DNA of 64,000 nt from Icerya purchasi. Its lineage: Eukaryota; Arthropoda; Insecta; Hemiptera; Monophlebidae. The notes beneath the pieces are model-generated. The model saw nothing but the letters and a program-made list of their open reading frames with translations. It had not been told where the DNA came from and ran no database searches. The DNA lies in assembly GCA_039619475.1 (NCBI GenBank), contig CM077115.1, positions 104,607,893-104,671,892 of the forward strand, read 5' to 3'. Positions within the stretch are counted from its first letter, which is position 1; every line of letters begins with the position of its first letter. The position numbers and the translations under genes are program-made. Below are positions 47,018 through 60,049 of the stretch, piece after piece.

Positions 47018-47963
47018 CAAGGGTCGTTGCGAAAGTATTACCCGTTTTTCCGTAACTCACGGAACAATGAGTGCAAATAATTTTTAAAAACAGTTTTATT
47101 TACAGTTTAAGTGTACCTATTTTTCTACATAATCACCTTCGCGTTCCAAACATTTCTGGCATCGATCCTTTAGCTTCAAAATTCCGGCGGGGTAGAAGTC
47201 AGACGGCTGGTCTTTTAGATACTTGTTAATCTTGGTTTCAAGCTCTTCGTTTGTTCTGAATTTCTTCCCTTCCAAGTTGCGTTTCAGGCTGGGAAATAAA
47301 TGAAAGTCACTCAGCGCCAAGTCAGGCGAATATGGGGAGTATTAAAATATTTCCCAATTGAATTCTTCGAGCAATTCTGCCGTCCCTTTTGCCGCATGCA
47401 GCCTGGCTTTACCATGTAACAGCAACTTCTTCGGTGCGAGCTGTCTTCGCCTATTCCAGATCGATTTTCTCAACTTGACGAGTGTTTTTCGGTACAACTC
47501 ACTATTGACCGTGGTTTCCTTAGTCCAACCTGAATCTTCTGTTTCCGTCTAACAGCTGTTTAACGCGCTCAATGTGTTGTTTTGTGAGACTGTCTTTAAG
47601 CTGACCGCTGCGCGGTTCGTCATCGATAGTCGATTTCTCCTTCTTGAACGCTTTAACCCACCGACGAATCAACGAATCTTCCGTACAAGATGTTTCATAC
47701 ACTAAACGTAAGTTCTTCGTGTATTTTCGACGTCCTTAAATCTTTCGCGCTCAAAAATTGAATGACGCACGCTGTTCGAAAACAGACATATTTTCTAAGT
47801 GTGTCTTGATGGTTACTGACGCGTAGTTCGCGTTGAAGTTTAGGTATCGCCGATTTCTTTCATCCAGTACGCGCCTACATTCAAAAAATCCCTCTAATTT
47901 TCGTGCGCTTACGTCGCAATGATGCCAAGTTGTGGAAAAACGGGTATTACTTTCGGAACGACG
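47018..47963 (-). mobile_element. Mariner deletion derivative B (946 bp)
   Basis: Ends share CGAAAGTA(T/A)TACCCGTTTTTCC on the left (47029-47052) and its inverse on the right (47935-47958), flanked by TA. The minus-strand C-terminal part 47320-47117 reads SDFHLFPSLKRNLEGKKF and ends KCLEREGDYVEK; its third catalytic Asp is intact. The N-terminal piece at 47702-47520 reads WVKAFKKEKSTIDDEPRSGQ. The middle is missing and the frame is broken. A different mariner subfamily from derivative A. Confidence 0.87.
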
Positions 47964-47969
47964 TATATT

Positions 47970-48085
47970 TATACATACATATATCTATATCTATATCTAT
48001 ATCTATATCTATGTCTATATATATATATATATATCTATCTATATATATATCTATCTATATATATATATATCTATATATATATATG
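47970..48085. repeat. (TA)n / (TATC)n compound microsatellite
   Basis: Mixed TA and TATCTA repeats immediately right of mariner B. Confidence 0.9.
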
Positions 48086-49537
48086 GATTTCGGTTCGGCA
48101 GTCAGTTCTAGTAAAATCCGTACATTTATTTATCCTTTAAAGGTAAGGCCGACATTTAAACTGATTGAAGAAACGCCGAGAATCGCAATAAATTTGTGAA
48201 ATATTCCTTGATGATAATACGGTACTTGATGTGCGCATTCCTTACAAAATAAAAAATGCTGTAGCTAGTTATGATAAACGAAACGAGGTAAGTTTTTGCA
48301 AATGGAAGATTAGCAGTGTTCACAGAACTTTAGTTATTTACAATGCGAAAGTTATCCTGACCGTACTTTGCGGTAGAGTCTGTGGTGTGCCGTTAGCCAA
48401 ACGACAAACAATAAAAAAAGTTGTTCCTTCTTTTAATGATAATGTGTATTTTTACAATTCAGAAAAATATGGTCAAAATATCATTCCGTCGTAAGGGATG
48501 TCGAATTAAAACTTATATTCAAAGAGATCGGTTTTTTTATTTGTAAAAATAAAACTAGATTTATTGAAGAAGTTTTCAATTTTTCAATTTATTATTATAC
48601 CATAAACGGAAATTATATATTTTATTTATTCTTTGACTGTAGGTGACAAATTTGTTTTATGCTCCACTTCCGATAACCGCCGGGAACGCCGATGCGATTT
48701 AAACATGTTTTTTTATCGATTTGTCAATAATTATTTAAAAAGTGTACATTTCGACGTAGGAAAATATTGAAAATAGAAATTTAATAAATAAAAATGATAA
48801 ACTAGAATAATATGAAATTAATAATAACGTGATTACAAATAAAAAATTACAGACGTATTGTGTAAATAAATTTGAAAATTTTTGTTTGGTTTTTTATGTG
48901 ATTATGTTATGATTGTTTTAATTTCACGTTATTTGCATTAATAGTTGTAAATTTTAACGTTAAATTCAAACTGAAATAACCTATGACTGAAACATCGCAT
49001 ACGTAATAAACCAGTGGCGTAATTGCGAGGATTTTAAGAAAACTTCCCTCCGAAATCTAAAGATATTAAAAGAGATTATTGCTCGGTTTACAAATAAATT
49101 TGACAACTCAGATACGCGATGTTGCGCTCGAATACGAATAGAGCAGCATTTGGAGCTGCGCCTCAGTGTTTTGAAAATATGATCCGGGTTAATGTTCAAA
49201 GTTGGCGAACCTAAAATAAAACGAAAATAAAAAAATAATTGTTTCTATTTATTCACGGAAATTTTTTTCTCTTTTTTTCTTTCGGGCTTATCAATTAGAG
49301 ACTTTTACCCGCGAAACAACTAGAAGGAAAAATAGTAATTTTTATTGTTAATAAAATGTAATCGATATAGCAGGAATGATATCAGGAGAAGGAAAAGACA
49401 GGATGTAAGAAATGCAATGAGGAGTAGAAAGCGTACGTTTTAGTAAATCTGTGAAAATTTGAAATAAACATTATTAAATAGGGTGGCCACTCGAACTGGA
49501 AACCAGGAATAGGCCGGGAACTTTGCAAACCGGGAAT
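48086..49537. other. No gene recognised
   Basis: AT-rich. The plus-strand frame at 48231-48494 and minus-strand frame at 48981-49199 have no recognisable motif. Confidence 0.4.
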
Positions 49538-49630
49538 AAGCCGGAAATTTTTTTGTAAAACCGTGAAAAAGCCGGAAATTTTTTTGTAAAACCGTAAAAA
49601 AGCCGGAAATTTTTTTGTAAAACCGTGAAA
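49538..49630. repeat. Three tandem copies of a 31-bp unit
   Basis: The unit contains AGCCGGAAATTTTTTTGTAA and ACCGTGAAAA. It lies in a segment that begins GGTGGCCACTCG near 49482 and uses CCGGGAAT-like motifs repeatedly, also near 49822-49850, as some MITEs do. Confidence 0.75.
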
Positions 49631-49869
49631 AAAATAAAAATAGCTAATTTAATAAGAAAAAATCATTTGAAGCGAAAAATGAATGCAATATTTAATGTAC
49701 TTAACTCAAAATAAATGACCATGTTCTGTTGTTATTCCTATAAAATATGCTACGGCGGTCAAATGTTATCAGTAGTAATAAAAAAAAATCCATTTTTCTT
49801 TTTGTACAATTCGAATAATCAGGAAATCGGGAAAAAATAAGCCGGGAATTCAAAAATTATCACGCGGAT

Positions 49870-52800
49870 TAGGATAAATACAAATGCAAGAATATTTTCC
49901 TAAAATAGCGTGTAAGTGTCGGTCGCCTAAAGACACACATCAAATATAATTAGCTACCCGAATGAGAGGTGCAAACATTCGTCTGTCTCGATAGATGGCA
50001 TGCTGATTCGAATTTAAATACATGTAATATTTACAAAGATTGATGGCGAATTTTTAATAATAACGCTAATAATGACTGAACTTAAAAAATGTCCACTATT
50101 CTAATTCGTGGTAACTTCATAAAAATTGGCTCATGCATGCATTTTCAATTTAACACGTTCGCTATTTAAATGAAAGAATTTAGATTTCTCATTCCCGGGT
50201 CGTATTGATTTTCGAAAAATTTAGCACTTCATTAGGTAAGAATAGTAAAGGATAACTCTACATTTTAACTTTTGCGTTATATAATACTTGTAGTATAAAT
50301 TTCAAATAATCAAACTAACGAAATTTAGAGATTTAAAATAATATTTCCACACGTTTTACTAATTAGATAATAAAACCGGTTCCCATTTAAAATTACGGTT
50401 TTCTCCTGTACTAAAGATAACTTCGCGATTCTATCATTATAAAAAAAATAAATAAAAGTATAATGTTAAGGGGAAATTTAAAAAATTTTTATTGTCTTTA
50501 CTTCGTTACATTCACTTTATTTTCTCATCTGTAGTAAAAAATTATTAATATAATTTATAACGTTCAACGTAACTATACCGGAAAATGTACATTCAAACAA
50601 AAATACACTCGTTTAAATGTTTTATCTTAAGATACAGTCCACTATAAATGCGCACATAATTGGGGTTCAATTAAGTGACCACCTTCTTACTATATAATAT
50701 GTTATTAAGCAAACATATTCGATTTGATTATTATTAATATTATAATTTTTATTGCTGTTATTAATTAGACACTATTATTACTATCGTAATCATCGTTATA
50801 AAACGCTAGTTTATAGACTGAATGCAGCAGTACTCCGTTCGGAGACTGTAGTATACCATATATATATATGTATTTTTTTAGTTGCTATTTTTTCGATCTC
50901 TATCAGTTTTAAAATTATCCCATTGTACGAAAAGTTTTTAAAGGTATTTTTTTGAAATATAAAGGGATATTATTCGCCTATGAATCGGTCACATTGCTAT
51001 TTTCCCCGCAAACGTACAATCGACAAATTGTCGCCTTTGGTTATGTACCCTTTGTGCGGCCAGACAAATGTCCTGACGGTCCCGTGCGGATTCCTCACTT
51101 GCTCGAGGTTCAAAACAACTTGGCCTAGCAAGAAACATACAGGAGATCTTTTCAAATGCTGCAACTACCATCACCAGAGTTATGAAGCCTTTGGCAGGAC
51201 TAGTGGTTTAACGTGATATATTTAAAATGCCTCCGTGAATGCGCTGTAATAACTATAGTAGTTACACACACACACGCAGTGTACATACAATAGGCAGAGA
51301 AAAAAATAAAATATATAATTGAATTAAATGAGGAAGTAAACATTTTTCTCAAGGGATTTTAGAGTACAAATTTAAAAAATAATATTTCACATTGGCGATT
51401 TGTTTTCAGTTTAATTCACATTCATTTCTTCGTTTTATATTGTTTCAGACACTTTTGAGCTCACAGAAGCACAAATTTTAGATGATTTTATGCGTGTAAT
51501 TATCCTGAAATATTTTGGACTGTCAAGGTCAATTTTTAATTTGGTTTACGCTTTTTTTTTTTTTTCTCTCTGTTCGTTTTCAAGATGAAGGGCATTATTT
51601 TTTTGCGCGCTAATTAATTTTTACATTTTACTACATAGCGTTACCTTTTTTTAATCGTGTGTCCCCGTTCATGTAGATGAAAAGATATACTGTTGCATGT
51701 TTTAACTTTTTATCATCTCAAGTTACCATTGAGAGGTATCTATCATATCATAAATCCTCATTTAAGAGGCCACATTTTCAAGGATTCTCGAGGCAGTGTT
51801 CCATCTCGCTAAAAAGAAATTTATTTCAATTTGTTGTTGCTTTTTTTCAATAATATATACGAAATAGTTTCTTCTTTTGTTCATTTTTCCGTAGCGAACA
51901 TGATGTCTATAGAGTAATTTAAGATAATCTAGGAGGAACAATGAGGATGAAAATGTAAATTTTTTCATTCATTAAATTAATCCCGTTCGCATTACCGATA
52001 AATATTGTATATTCTGCGAAGTTATTATTCTTATTTATTTTTTTAAAGCTGATGTAGTTTGTTTTTTTTTTGTTTTTTTTTGGGATCGCCAGTTGAGGGT
52101 ATTACCCAGCATTAGTAGTAAATTATTATCAGTTAATTAAATAAAGTCGATCGTAATGCAAGTTGAAGTTGTTGCGAATTGAATAGCATCTAGTTTCATA
52201 CTAATTAAGTAGTTAGCGCTGTTGATAAAAAATTAAGTTAGCCAAAGAATAAACTAAGAATATATAAATTGGTACAAAATATTTCCTACACTCTTCTATT
52301 AATTTTTTTCTTTTATTTTAGTTACAAAGTCAAATTCTGAATTATTGTTTGTTCTTCCGGAGCACTCTTTACATTTTATATAAATATTAATCAAGGTAAA
52401 TCTAGTAGTTTAGTTCTTAATTTGCTCATTTTCATCTGGTTACCTAAATGGTTAGTCAGAGTCCATTTGTACGGTCGTACAATAAATTGGTAATTTTATC
52501 GAACTTTTCAATTTTGTTCAGCTGTTATATCGTTAAATTCTTTTATAAAGTTTTTCGAATCGAGCGTCGATAAATGTTTCATAATTTTTTGTATTATATT
52601 TTTTGAATAACAGCCTAGACTGATATCTGTGTTTTCAGTGAGACGTTCAGACATAAATGATTTTTCTTTTGATGTTGGTTCCTCTCTGCTTCTATATCTT
52701 CGCACGATCCTTTTGATCTGTAAAAAATGTCTTTTTAAATTTGAATTATGTTGCTGCCAACATATTTTACGGTTTGGTGAGTCGGTTGCTATATGTGTAA

Positions 52801-52920
52801 ACTTATTTTCATCAATTTTCTTTCATCGATGTTTACTTTACGATGTTGCGTTTGTAATGAAATATTTGCTTTTAGCTGGGTATTTGTTTGAATAAAAACT
52901 GTAGCATCATCGGAAAATTT
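49870..52920. other. No gene recognised
   Basis: AT-rich apart from a GC-richer patch at 50980-51220, open on both strands without a known motif. A minus-strand frame at 52508-52705 is hydrophilic and could be a LINE fragment, but I cannot place it. Confidence 0.4.
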
Positions 52921-52921
52921 C

Positions 52922-52980
52922 CTATATATATATATATATATAATATGTATAATATGTATAATATTTATAATACATATACA

Positions 52981-53036
<56 letters not shown>
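52922..53036. repeat. Long (TA)n tract
   Basis: About 110 bp of TA interrupted by AATATGTATAAT units. Confidence 0.9.
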
Positions 53037-53039
<3 letters not shown>

Positions 53040-54404
53040 ATCGATTGTCGATTGACCTTGTTAGAATTATAGTGTAAGCAATTTTAGAAAGGCCTAAAAG
53101 TGTTCTCTTACTGCGGCATTAGGACGAATATCTCGTTATCATTTATATTTCCAGAATTTGTTTACATATTTGAAAAATAGTCGAATTATTTGGAACTTTT
53201 CTGCTCATTTATGAAGCTTATTTCTGCAAAATTAAAGTGTTTTGTAATATGAAAAATATTCTTTGTGTTGTAAGTAATTAAAATGGAAACGAGTTTCTCT
53301 TTGTTGTCAGATTTTTTATGATTATTAGCAGAGCGAAGCTAATTAGATAATTAAATATCGAAATTATTCAATTATATACGGAACGCGAAGTTTTTCTTCA
53401 TTTTGACATCTGAAAATTTTGTAGCATACTCGTAAAAGTAATTTCACGTCATTAAAAATAATTTTTATTTTATTTACGTTTAATTTTGATATTAAAAAAA
53501 AAGAGAGAGAAAAAAATTCCTTGACTCTTTCTAAATGCCTATGATTTTGAGGAAATACGTTGTACCGATTGTTGTTTACAGCTTATAAAACGATTTCGTC
53601 GTAGAAGTATTTTAAACCCAGTTCTTTATTTAAATTACTTTTTATCTTACTCGAGTATAGCGCAGTTGATTGGGCAGTTGTGTTTCGCGCCAGTGCATTT
53701 GCATTTAAGTCTCGTCGTTGCACACTTTGAAAATATAAAAATTAATTATCGAACTGGGTAAATATTTAAAGCTGAGCCACTCCCTCCTCCTTTAACAAAG
53801 AGAAGTCCCGATAGCTGAGGTTCGACCTTTTTCGGTAATATTGTCAATCGCATTATCGTATTTCAGTTCTAATGTTCCTTTCTGTGTAGAAGAATAAATG
53901 ACGCCAGGGGGTTCACACGGATTGTTTCTTACGCGAATTTTCATAAACACGTTGATTTTATAACTTCTTTCATCAAAGGTAGTTGCTGAAATATATCGAT
54001 CTTTGTGTTGTATTTTTTAGTGTTAATAATGAAAAAATTATTTTCATTTTTTTTTTTTATCCTTTTCTCTTTTTTTTTTTTAATGCTAAACTACCATATA
54101 GACGTTAGAGTTTTGTACAGAGCTCCAGGGTAATCGCATTACTTGGTTGTCGTGACTGAGATTCGGCCATTTTGATTCTCGGTGTATTCGTTGGGTCGTT
54201 TACGTCTTAAATAGTAGGGCTACACTTTCTTTTGTTTTTTTTTTTTTTGCATGGCCGAACCGAAGATTAAAAGCATGCGTTATTAATAAGAGCGTAACGA
54301 AACATGGCGACAAATGTTTTATCAGTATTGCGCGTAATTCTATTTGTAATTCCATTTTATTTTACAGTTTCACCTTCTTATCTCGAACAGAGTAACTATA
54401 CAGA
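53037..54404. other. No gene recognised
   Basis: AT-rich. A weak tRNA-like stretch near 53655-53715 lacks a proper B box. Confidence 0.4.
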
Positions 54405-54968
54405 CAAGGCGGTAGCTAAAAAATTTTTTTTAAGGGGGCATCTGACTGGCATGTGCGCACATATAATGGTATTATATTAAAAAGTTGATATAAAATTAAC
54501 AACTTAAATAAATAAATAACCGAAAAAATTAACAGCTTATTTAAAAAAGGGGTTGATTTACAGATCACTTAATTTTTAAATACTAAACAAATCCATACCA
54601 AAGAACCAAAAAAAGTAAAATACAATTATTATAACATACTTTACTGATTTATACATTTCTTATATAAGTTTCAATTTTCTCGCTGAACCGATTAAAGACT
54701 GCCTCAGAAGTTATTGTGTTTTTGACTATTTCATTCTCTATATGCAGGAAAGACATATATAGAAATCTATTTTGGAGCATGTCGTCAGATCGCCTGCGTG
54801 CGCACAGGAAATTATTGTGATAATTACGGTATCAATGTCGAAGTACATTGTACTTTTACAATTTTCAAATTTTTCTCCGTGTGACATTTAGACGATTCTT
54901 CTAGAGGGGGCAACGAGTTTTCTAGGGTGAGTACTGCCCACCCTTGCGCCCCTCTAGCTATGCCCGTG
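54405..54968. mobile_element. hAT-like MITE (564 bp)
   Basis: Ends CAAGGCGGTAGCTA (left) and TAGCTATGCCCGTG (right) form a 14-bp imperfect inverted repeat. The flanking 8-mers TATACAGA and TATGCAAA agree at six of eight positions, fitting a decayed hAT 8-bp target duplication. G-runs and C-runs lie just inside each end. No transposase. Confidence 0.6.
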
Positions 54969-55580
54969 TATGCAAATGTAATGACCGAACGCATTTGCGA
55001 CTGCGTGTTAACCACGCAATATTTGGCCGATTCGTTATTTCCGTTCTTCAGATATGAACGTATAGATTGGCAAAACACGACAAACGAAACGGGAGATATT
55101 CCTATTAAGGCTACATCGGAGCAGTAGGCTAAAACTGTAATTAAAATTCAAGAGCTCTATAAAACCGATCAGACGATTGCTTTCGATGGAGGAACTGATG
55201 AAACTTGAAAAAAACGAATTCCCAGTTCAGTTACTTTCGGAACTTACACGCTAAATTCATGCCCGATTTAGTTTTTTAATTGTAATCCTTTTTTTTTTTT
55301 TTTTTTTTACTATTCCTAATTTTTACGAATGGTAGTGCCTTGACATATTATAATTAATTCGCATCTTAATTTCTTTAAATTTAAATTTGTTATTAACTAA
55401 TTCGATAAGGCTATACTGTGACAAATTATGCTATTACTACTGCATCCGCCCAGATTAGAATATTGCCTCCATCACCGCTCGGGAAATTCCAAATTTGTGC
55501 CGGTATAATAGCTAAAATTGCCGTGTTCTGAAGTAAATTGTACGTTAAAATAATTCGGAAACTTTTCTTAAATATGTATG

Positions 55581-55611
<31 letters not shown>

Positions 55612-56140
55612 GGCGAGGAAGTGTAAGACGGGCCAAAACCGTTTATTCTCTCAACGGAATAATTATCCGGGTTTCATTTGAATTGGCTTTCTTGCAAAAA
55701 AAAAACTTATTAAATTCGGGTTTTCATTGATTCTAATTTTATTTATTTATTTGCTTTTGGGTTCGCCATCGTGAGAATTGGTTTAAAAACTGTGGAAAAA
55801 GAGGAAACGGGTTCAGATAATTTTTATGCGATCAGAGATGGCCGACAAACATGAATTAAGAGTTTGAATAATAGAAAAGAAGGAAACAAGAGAGTCGAAG
55901 TACTGTAGTAAGAATATACAGATTGGTGAGAAAGAGAAATAGAAGGAAGATTGTTCAACTTAAAGTAGAGGAGTATTCAAACAGAACACGGTGTCATATA
56001 AAGCGGGAGTTGAGAATGAAGAAGATCGCGAGAGAAAAAAACGATTAAAGGAGCAAATTATGTACAAGAGCGAGGAAGAAGAGATAGTTGAAGAGACAGA
56101 CAGGAGGAATCAGGGTTAGAGAATGGGAAGGAATAAGAGT
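54969..56140. other. No gene recognised
   Basis: Contains T tracts (55289-55309, 55587-55611). From about 55850 the plus strand becomes purine-rich, leading into the LINE relic. Confidence 0.4.
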
Positions 56141-56149
56141 TGTACACAG

Positions 56150-57680
56150 AGTTCCTTGAGAAACTACAGATTGTTTAACGGGAATATAGATAAATCAGCC
56201 GACTCACATTGCTTTCGCGATTTCGGAGATTCCAGGAATCCGTAAAAAAGGAGATTGTGAATCGAAGAACATACGGAAAGAGGTACAAAGTCGGCAGAGA
56301 GCGAAGGAGAGGGAGGTGATGCGATGGCCCGTTGAAGAAGACCGTGAAGCCGTTGGGGAAGTTTAGGCATGTAAAAATTCCCTGATCTAATGATGCGGTA
56401 TAAATTGGGAGCAATTGGGAGAAGAAAAGTAATTAACAGAACGCGAAGGAGTAGAAATAATTAAATTTTACTTTTTATGCGAAAATACTCTATTCCCCGT
56501 ATTAAAACTCCAGCTCCGTTAAAAATAACATCGCGATAAAATAAATTGGGAGTACGTTTTTTAACCATTTTAATTGTTACTTCTTCGCAGACACTTTTCG
56601 ACTTACTTTGTTGCGTCTTTTTAAGATTTTTTGATAACTCCGCGATAAAAGGAAATTGAAAGAAGGAGGGGAATAACGGCTAGAGATGGGAAGGAAAGGA
56701 TAAAGGAAGCATTGAAAGGGGTAAGAAGATCCAACGCCAAGAGTTCGGCATATAGATGAGAGCACTCGGGAAAAAGAGCGGGGCATTCAAAAAGGATATA
56801 GTTAGGGTCGCTATATGCGATAAAGAGAGGATCAGTAGAGTGGAGAGGACAAAAGGAGAAGGTGAAAGAAAAAAAGAAAAACGAAAAGAGGGAAGGAGGG
56901 AATGTGACCAAGTCTTAGTCTGATTAAGGAAACGATAGCTGAGCGCTGAGAAAAGGGAAGAAATTGGTATCAGGGCTGTGAATTGGGAGTAGGTTGAAGG
57001 AGGAGGTTGAATGAGGAGGTTGAAGGAGGAGGTAGAAGGAGGAGCGATTGGCAAAAAAAGAAGGGTACATGTCAATCCATAGTCTGGCATGGAGAATTTC
57101 GGAGAGAAAAAGGATGTCTGAGGCAGGAAAATGCGAGAAGAGTAGACCATTGAGAGACGTCGAGCGAGCTAGGAAGTCAGCTGCTTCGTTGCCCTCAATG
57201 CCAGAGTGGCCAGGAGCCCATAAAAAGTCAATAAGGATAGAACGCGTGCTAAGTGCAAGTTGGAAATAGAGGCACGAACAGAAAGAATAATATCATTAGA
57301 CGAGTGAGAAGGAAGAAAAGAGATAGCTTGCAGCACAGATTTGGAATTAGTAACAATGAGAAATTTACAGATCTCTCTTGAAGAGGAAATAAAGGAGACA
57401 GCACGGGGAATGTAGACTGCTTCAGCAGAAAAAAAGGGAACAAAAGAAAGGAAGTTTGAAGGATTCCGAGTGATTAAGCGAGGGGGCCGTAAAAATTCCG
57501 TTATAATTTTTGGAACCACCAGTGAAAATTTTTACATGACGGGGAAATGAAGAATTTAAGATGTGGACATATTCACTGACCATTGTACTCTGGGGAGTGG
57601 AGTTAGCGCGAAGAGGAAGAGAGGAGAATGATATGGGGAGGCATATACTATTGAAATCAAAAGAAAATGTTCCCAAGAAC
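56150..57680 (-). mobile_element. LINE relic with RNase H domain
   Basis: Minus strand from 57676: VKIFTGGSKNYNG (first catalytic Asp replaced by Gly), ICKFLIVTNSKSVLQAI near 57325-57375, and FLWAPGHSGIEGNEAAD near 57180-57230, the RNase H W-x-PGH-x-GI-x-GNE-x-AD signature. Downstream to about 56150 the minus strand is Ser/Phe/Pro/Leu-rich and frame-broken, probably the post-RNase H region. It is GC-richer than the surroundings and markedly strand-asymmetric (purine-rich plus strand). A different LINE lineage from 2.1-3.56 kb is likely. Confidence 0.8.
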
Positions 57681-58599
57681 CAGGATTAACGTATAATAAC
57701 ATTGGCAACATTTAAAGTTTGGGGTATACATGTATATTGTTCTTTGATATTTCGATGTATTTCGATTCATTTTGAGATCAGGATTTTGATAGCCTTCGGT
57801 GCAGCAACATTATTATGACAACGTGTATCTTTTCTTTTTTTTTTCCCGTCTTCTTCCGTTTTAATATCTACAATTGACACTGTTTTCTCTACAAACTATG
57901 AGTAGGATTAATTAGTGCCCGTCGGGAAGAATACGGATCGATTGAGAATTTTTAGGTTTGATCTAAGGCGAACCAATTTGTAACTCTGATTGCCCGACAT
58001 GTACACAGGCCATCGCTAAATCATTAATGGAAATGTATTTGCGAGTATTCAAAGAGGACGGTGTGTCAATGGCTGAACTTGGGTGGTTGCTGAAACGCCG
58101 TTTGACAGCTATTGATATACTATGATAAGATGGCGATTAACGGGGAAGCTATGACACGATGATGGAATTAAATGTAAAAATAGCCAGCTACTGTGACGTA
58201 ATTGGATAGGCTGTTTCGTTCGGGTAGGACTTGGTCCGAATTTTACTGTTGCACACCGAAAATATACAGAAATTTCATTTGTGACGTAATGTTTTCAGTT
58301 GACAAGCCCAAAAATATAATATATGCCTTACGATCAGTAATTATTGGGAAATTGTGCATAAAACGCGATTCATCGAACGTTAGGCGAAACCTTTATTGTC
58401 ATCTTCAAAATAGGCTCCATCGAAACCGATATAAGCTTGCCATTGGTCAATCTCCCATGTGATTGGCATAAGCAACCGAAATTATGTCTTTGAGTGCTGT
58501 CGGCAATTCTTTCTTTACCTCGTCTACAGTGTGAAATTGGTTTCCGCGAAGTAGCAATTTTAGTCGACGGAATAAAAAAAGTCATAAAGCAGTTGCTGG
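57681..58599. other. Unclassified, possibly mariner-derived
   Basis: The minus-strand frame 58678-58370 contains a stretch like EVKKELPTALKDIIS and YANHMGDWPMASLYRF that resembles a mariner C-terminus, but the match is loose. Nothing else was recognised. Confidence 0.35.
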
Positions 58600-60040
58600 C
58601 TACAGTGCCTTGGTGCATGAAATGTTTTACCTGGAAAAGGTTCGATTGCTGTCGGTAAAGTAAAAGCTCAACCGTCAAAAGGCGCGCTGCTAGCTAAGTG
58701 TGTGGGTGTACGATCAAACGCGCAAATTTTCCAACCAAAAAACGGTCGATGTGACCGACTGAAAATTTATACAGATATCGAGGATCATGAGAAAAATAAG
58801 TAAAAAAATTGTCAGAAGGGTAAGTTTGAGGCTAAACGGTTGTCAGAAGCTGCCAAAGTTGCCGAAAATATCGGAAAATTTACCACGGCGCAGCGCTGAT
58901 CGCTTTTCTTTTGATTTTCACGTCTTACACATTTTAGAGCATTTTTAATTAATCACGGGGGACTTGAGAAACTATTATTAAAATGTCAGAAGTCAATTAA
59001 AAAGAATTCATAAATTGAATTAATAATTTATTGTAACGTTTGCAACATTCTGCGTAATTTTTATTATGTTTAAAGAAAGCACGATATTGAACAAGGGAAA
59101 GAATCAACGTAATCTACATCTATGTCTGGTGACGTTGAAGAGGATAGAGCAAGTGGCATGCGTGTGCGATAGAAGCGAGTGACGGCGATGAAGCGAATGA
59201 CGATGATAGCGTATATATTATCGAGAGGGATAGCTTGTAATTCGGAAGCTACAACGTCGCAGATTTAGTTTCTTATTTTAATTTTGTACTTCAAAGCGAC
59301 AAAATGAGTTCTAAGTTGACACGTGTTTTTAAGTTTTGAAGGCCCGCAGTTGCCTCCGTCAGTAGAAGATGTTATTTTGGATAGTCAGGATTCGGAAAAT
59401 AATTTTCGATTTGTGACTCTTAATGGTATATATGATTTATTTAGTTTATTTAAATATTTATTATTTTCAGTTGATAACGAGGAGTCTGACTATGATAGCG
59501 ATGAGGATCCAGGAATTGAAGAAAATGTGCAACATACAGAATATGAAAGCGACTGATTATTATTTTAAAATTTGCTACGAATGAAATTTATTTTTTTCTT
59601 ATAAAAATTAACATCTTTTGAGTTGGCTTCTGACTTTTTGATAATATTTTCTCAAGTTTTGATTAATTAGGTGTAAAATGTCAGAAGTGCTCTAATGAGT
59701 GAAAATCAAAAGAAAAACGATCAGTGCTGCACCGCGGCAAAGTTTCCGATATTTCTTGTAACATTGGCAGCTTTTAATAGCCGTCTAGCCTCAAACTTAC
59801 TCTTCTGACAATTTTTTTACTGCTTTTTCTCATGATCCTCGATATCTATGTAAATTTTCAGCCGGTCACAGGGACAGTTTTTTTACTTGGAAAATTTACA
59901 CGTTTGATCGTTCATCCTCACACTTAGCTTCCAGCGTGCCTTCTGACGGTCGGGCTTTTGCTTTGCTGACAGTAATCAAACCTTTTCCAGGTAGAATATT
60001 TCATATACCGAGGCATACTCTATGTAGCCACCACACCTTT
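58600..60040. mobile_element. Element with ~420-bp imperfect inverted arms
   Basis: Left arm 58600-59005 and right arm 59600-60040 are inverted copies, visibly diverged. Shared blocks include ATCGAGGATCATGAGAAAAA, TTGTCAGAAG and CTTTTCTTTTGATTTTCAC. The 600-bp interior is unique and carries a short acidic ORF. The right arm abuts and overlaps the decayed mariner at 60.05-60.55 kb. Confidence 0.65.
59323..59556 (+). pseudogene. Acidic ORF between the inverted arms
   Basis: Open to TGA at 59554, it encodes EGPQLPPSVEDVILDSQDSE and, after a possible intron (GTATAT...TTTTCAG, about 59425-59469), DNEESDYDSDEDPGIEENVQ. The acidic, Ser/Asp-rich composition resembles the N-terminal tails of piggyBac-type transposases, but no catalytic domain is present. 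An ATG (ATGAGTTCTAAG) at 59304 is one frameshift away. Function unknown. Confidence 0.3.
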
Positions 60041-60049
60041 TGGACTATA

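Noticed and set aside
56164..57150. Several overlapping minus-strand Ser/Phe/Pro-rich frames
   Set aside because: They follow from the purine-rich composition of the LINE relic; no single frame has a start or domain outside the RNase H segment.
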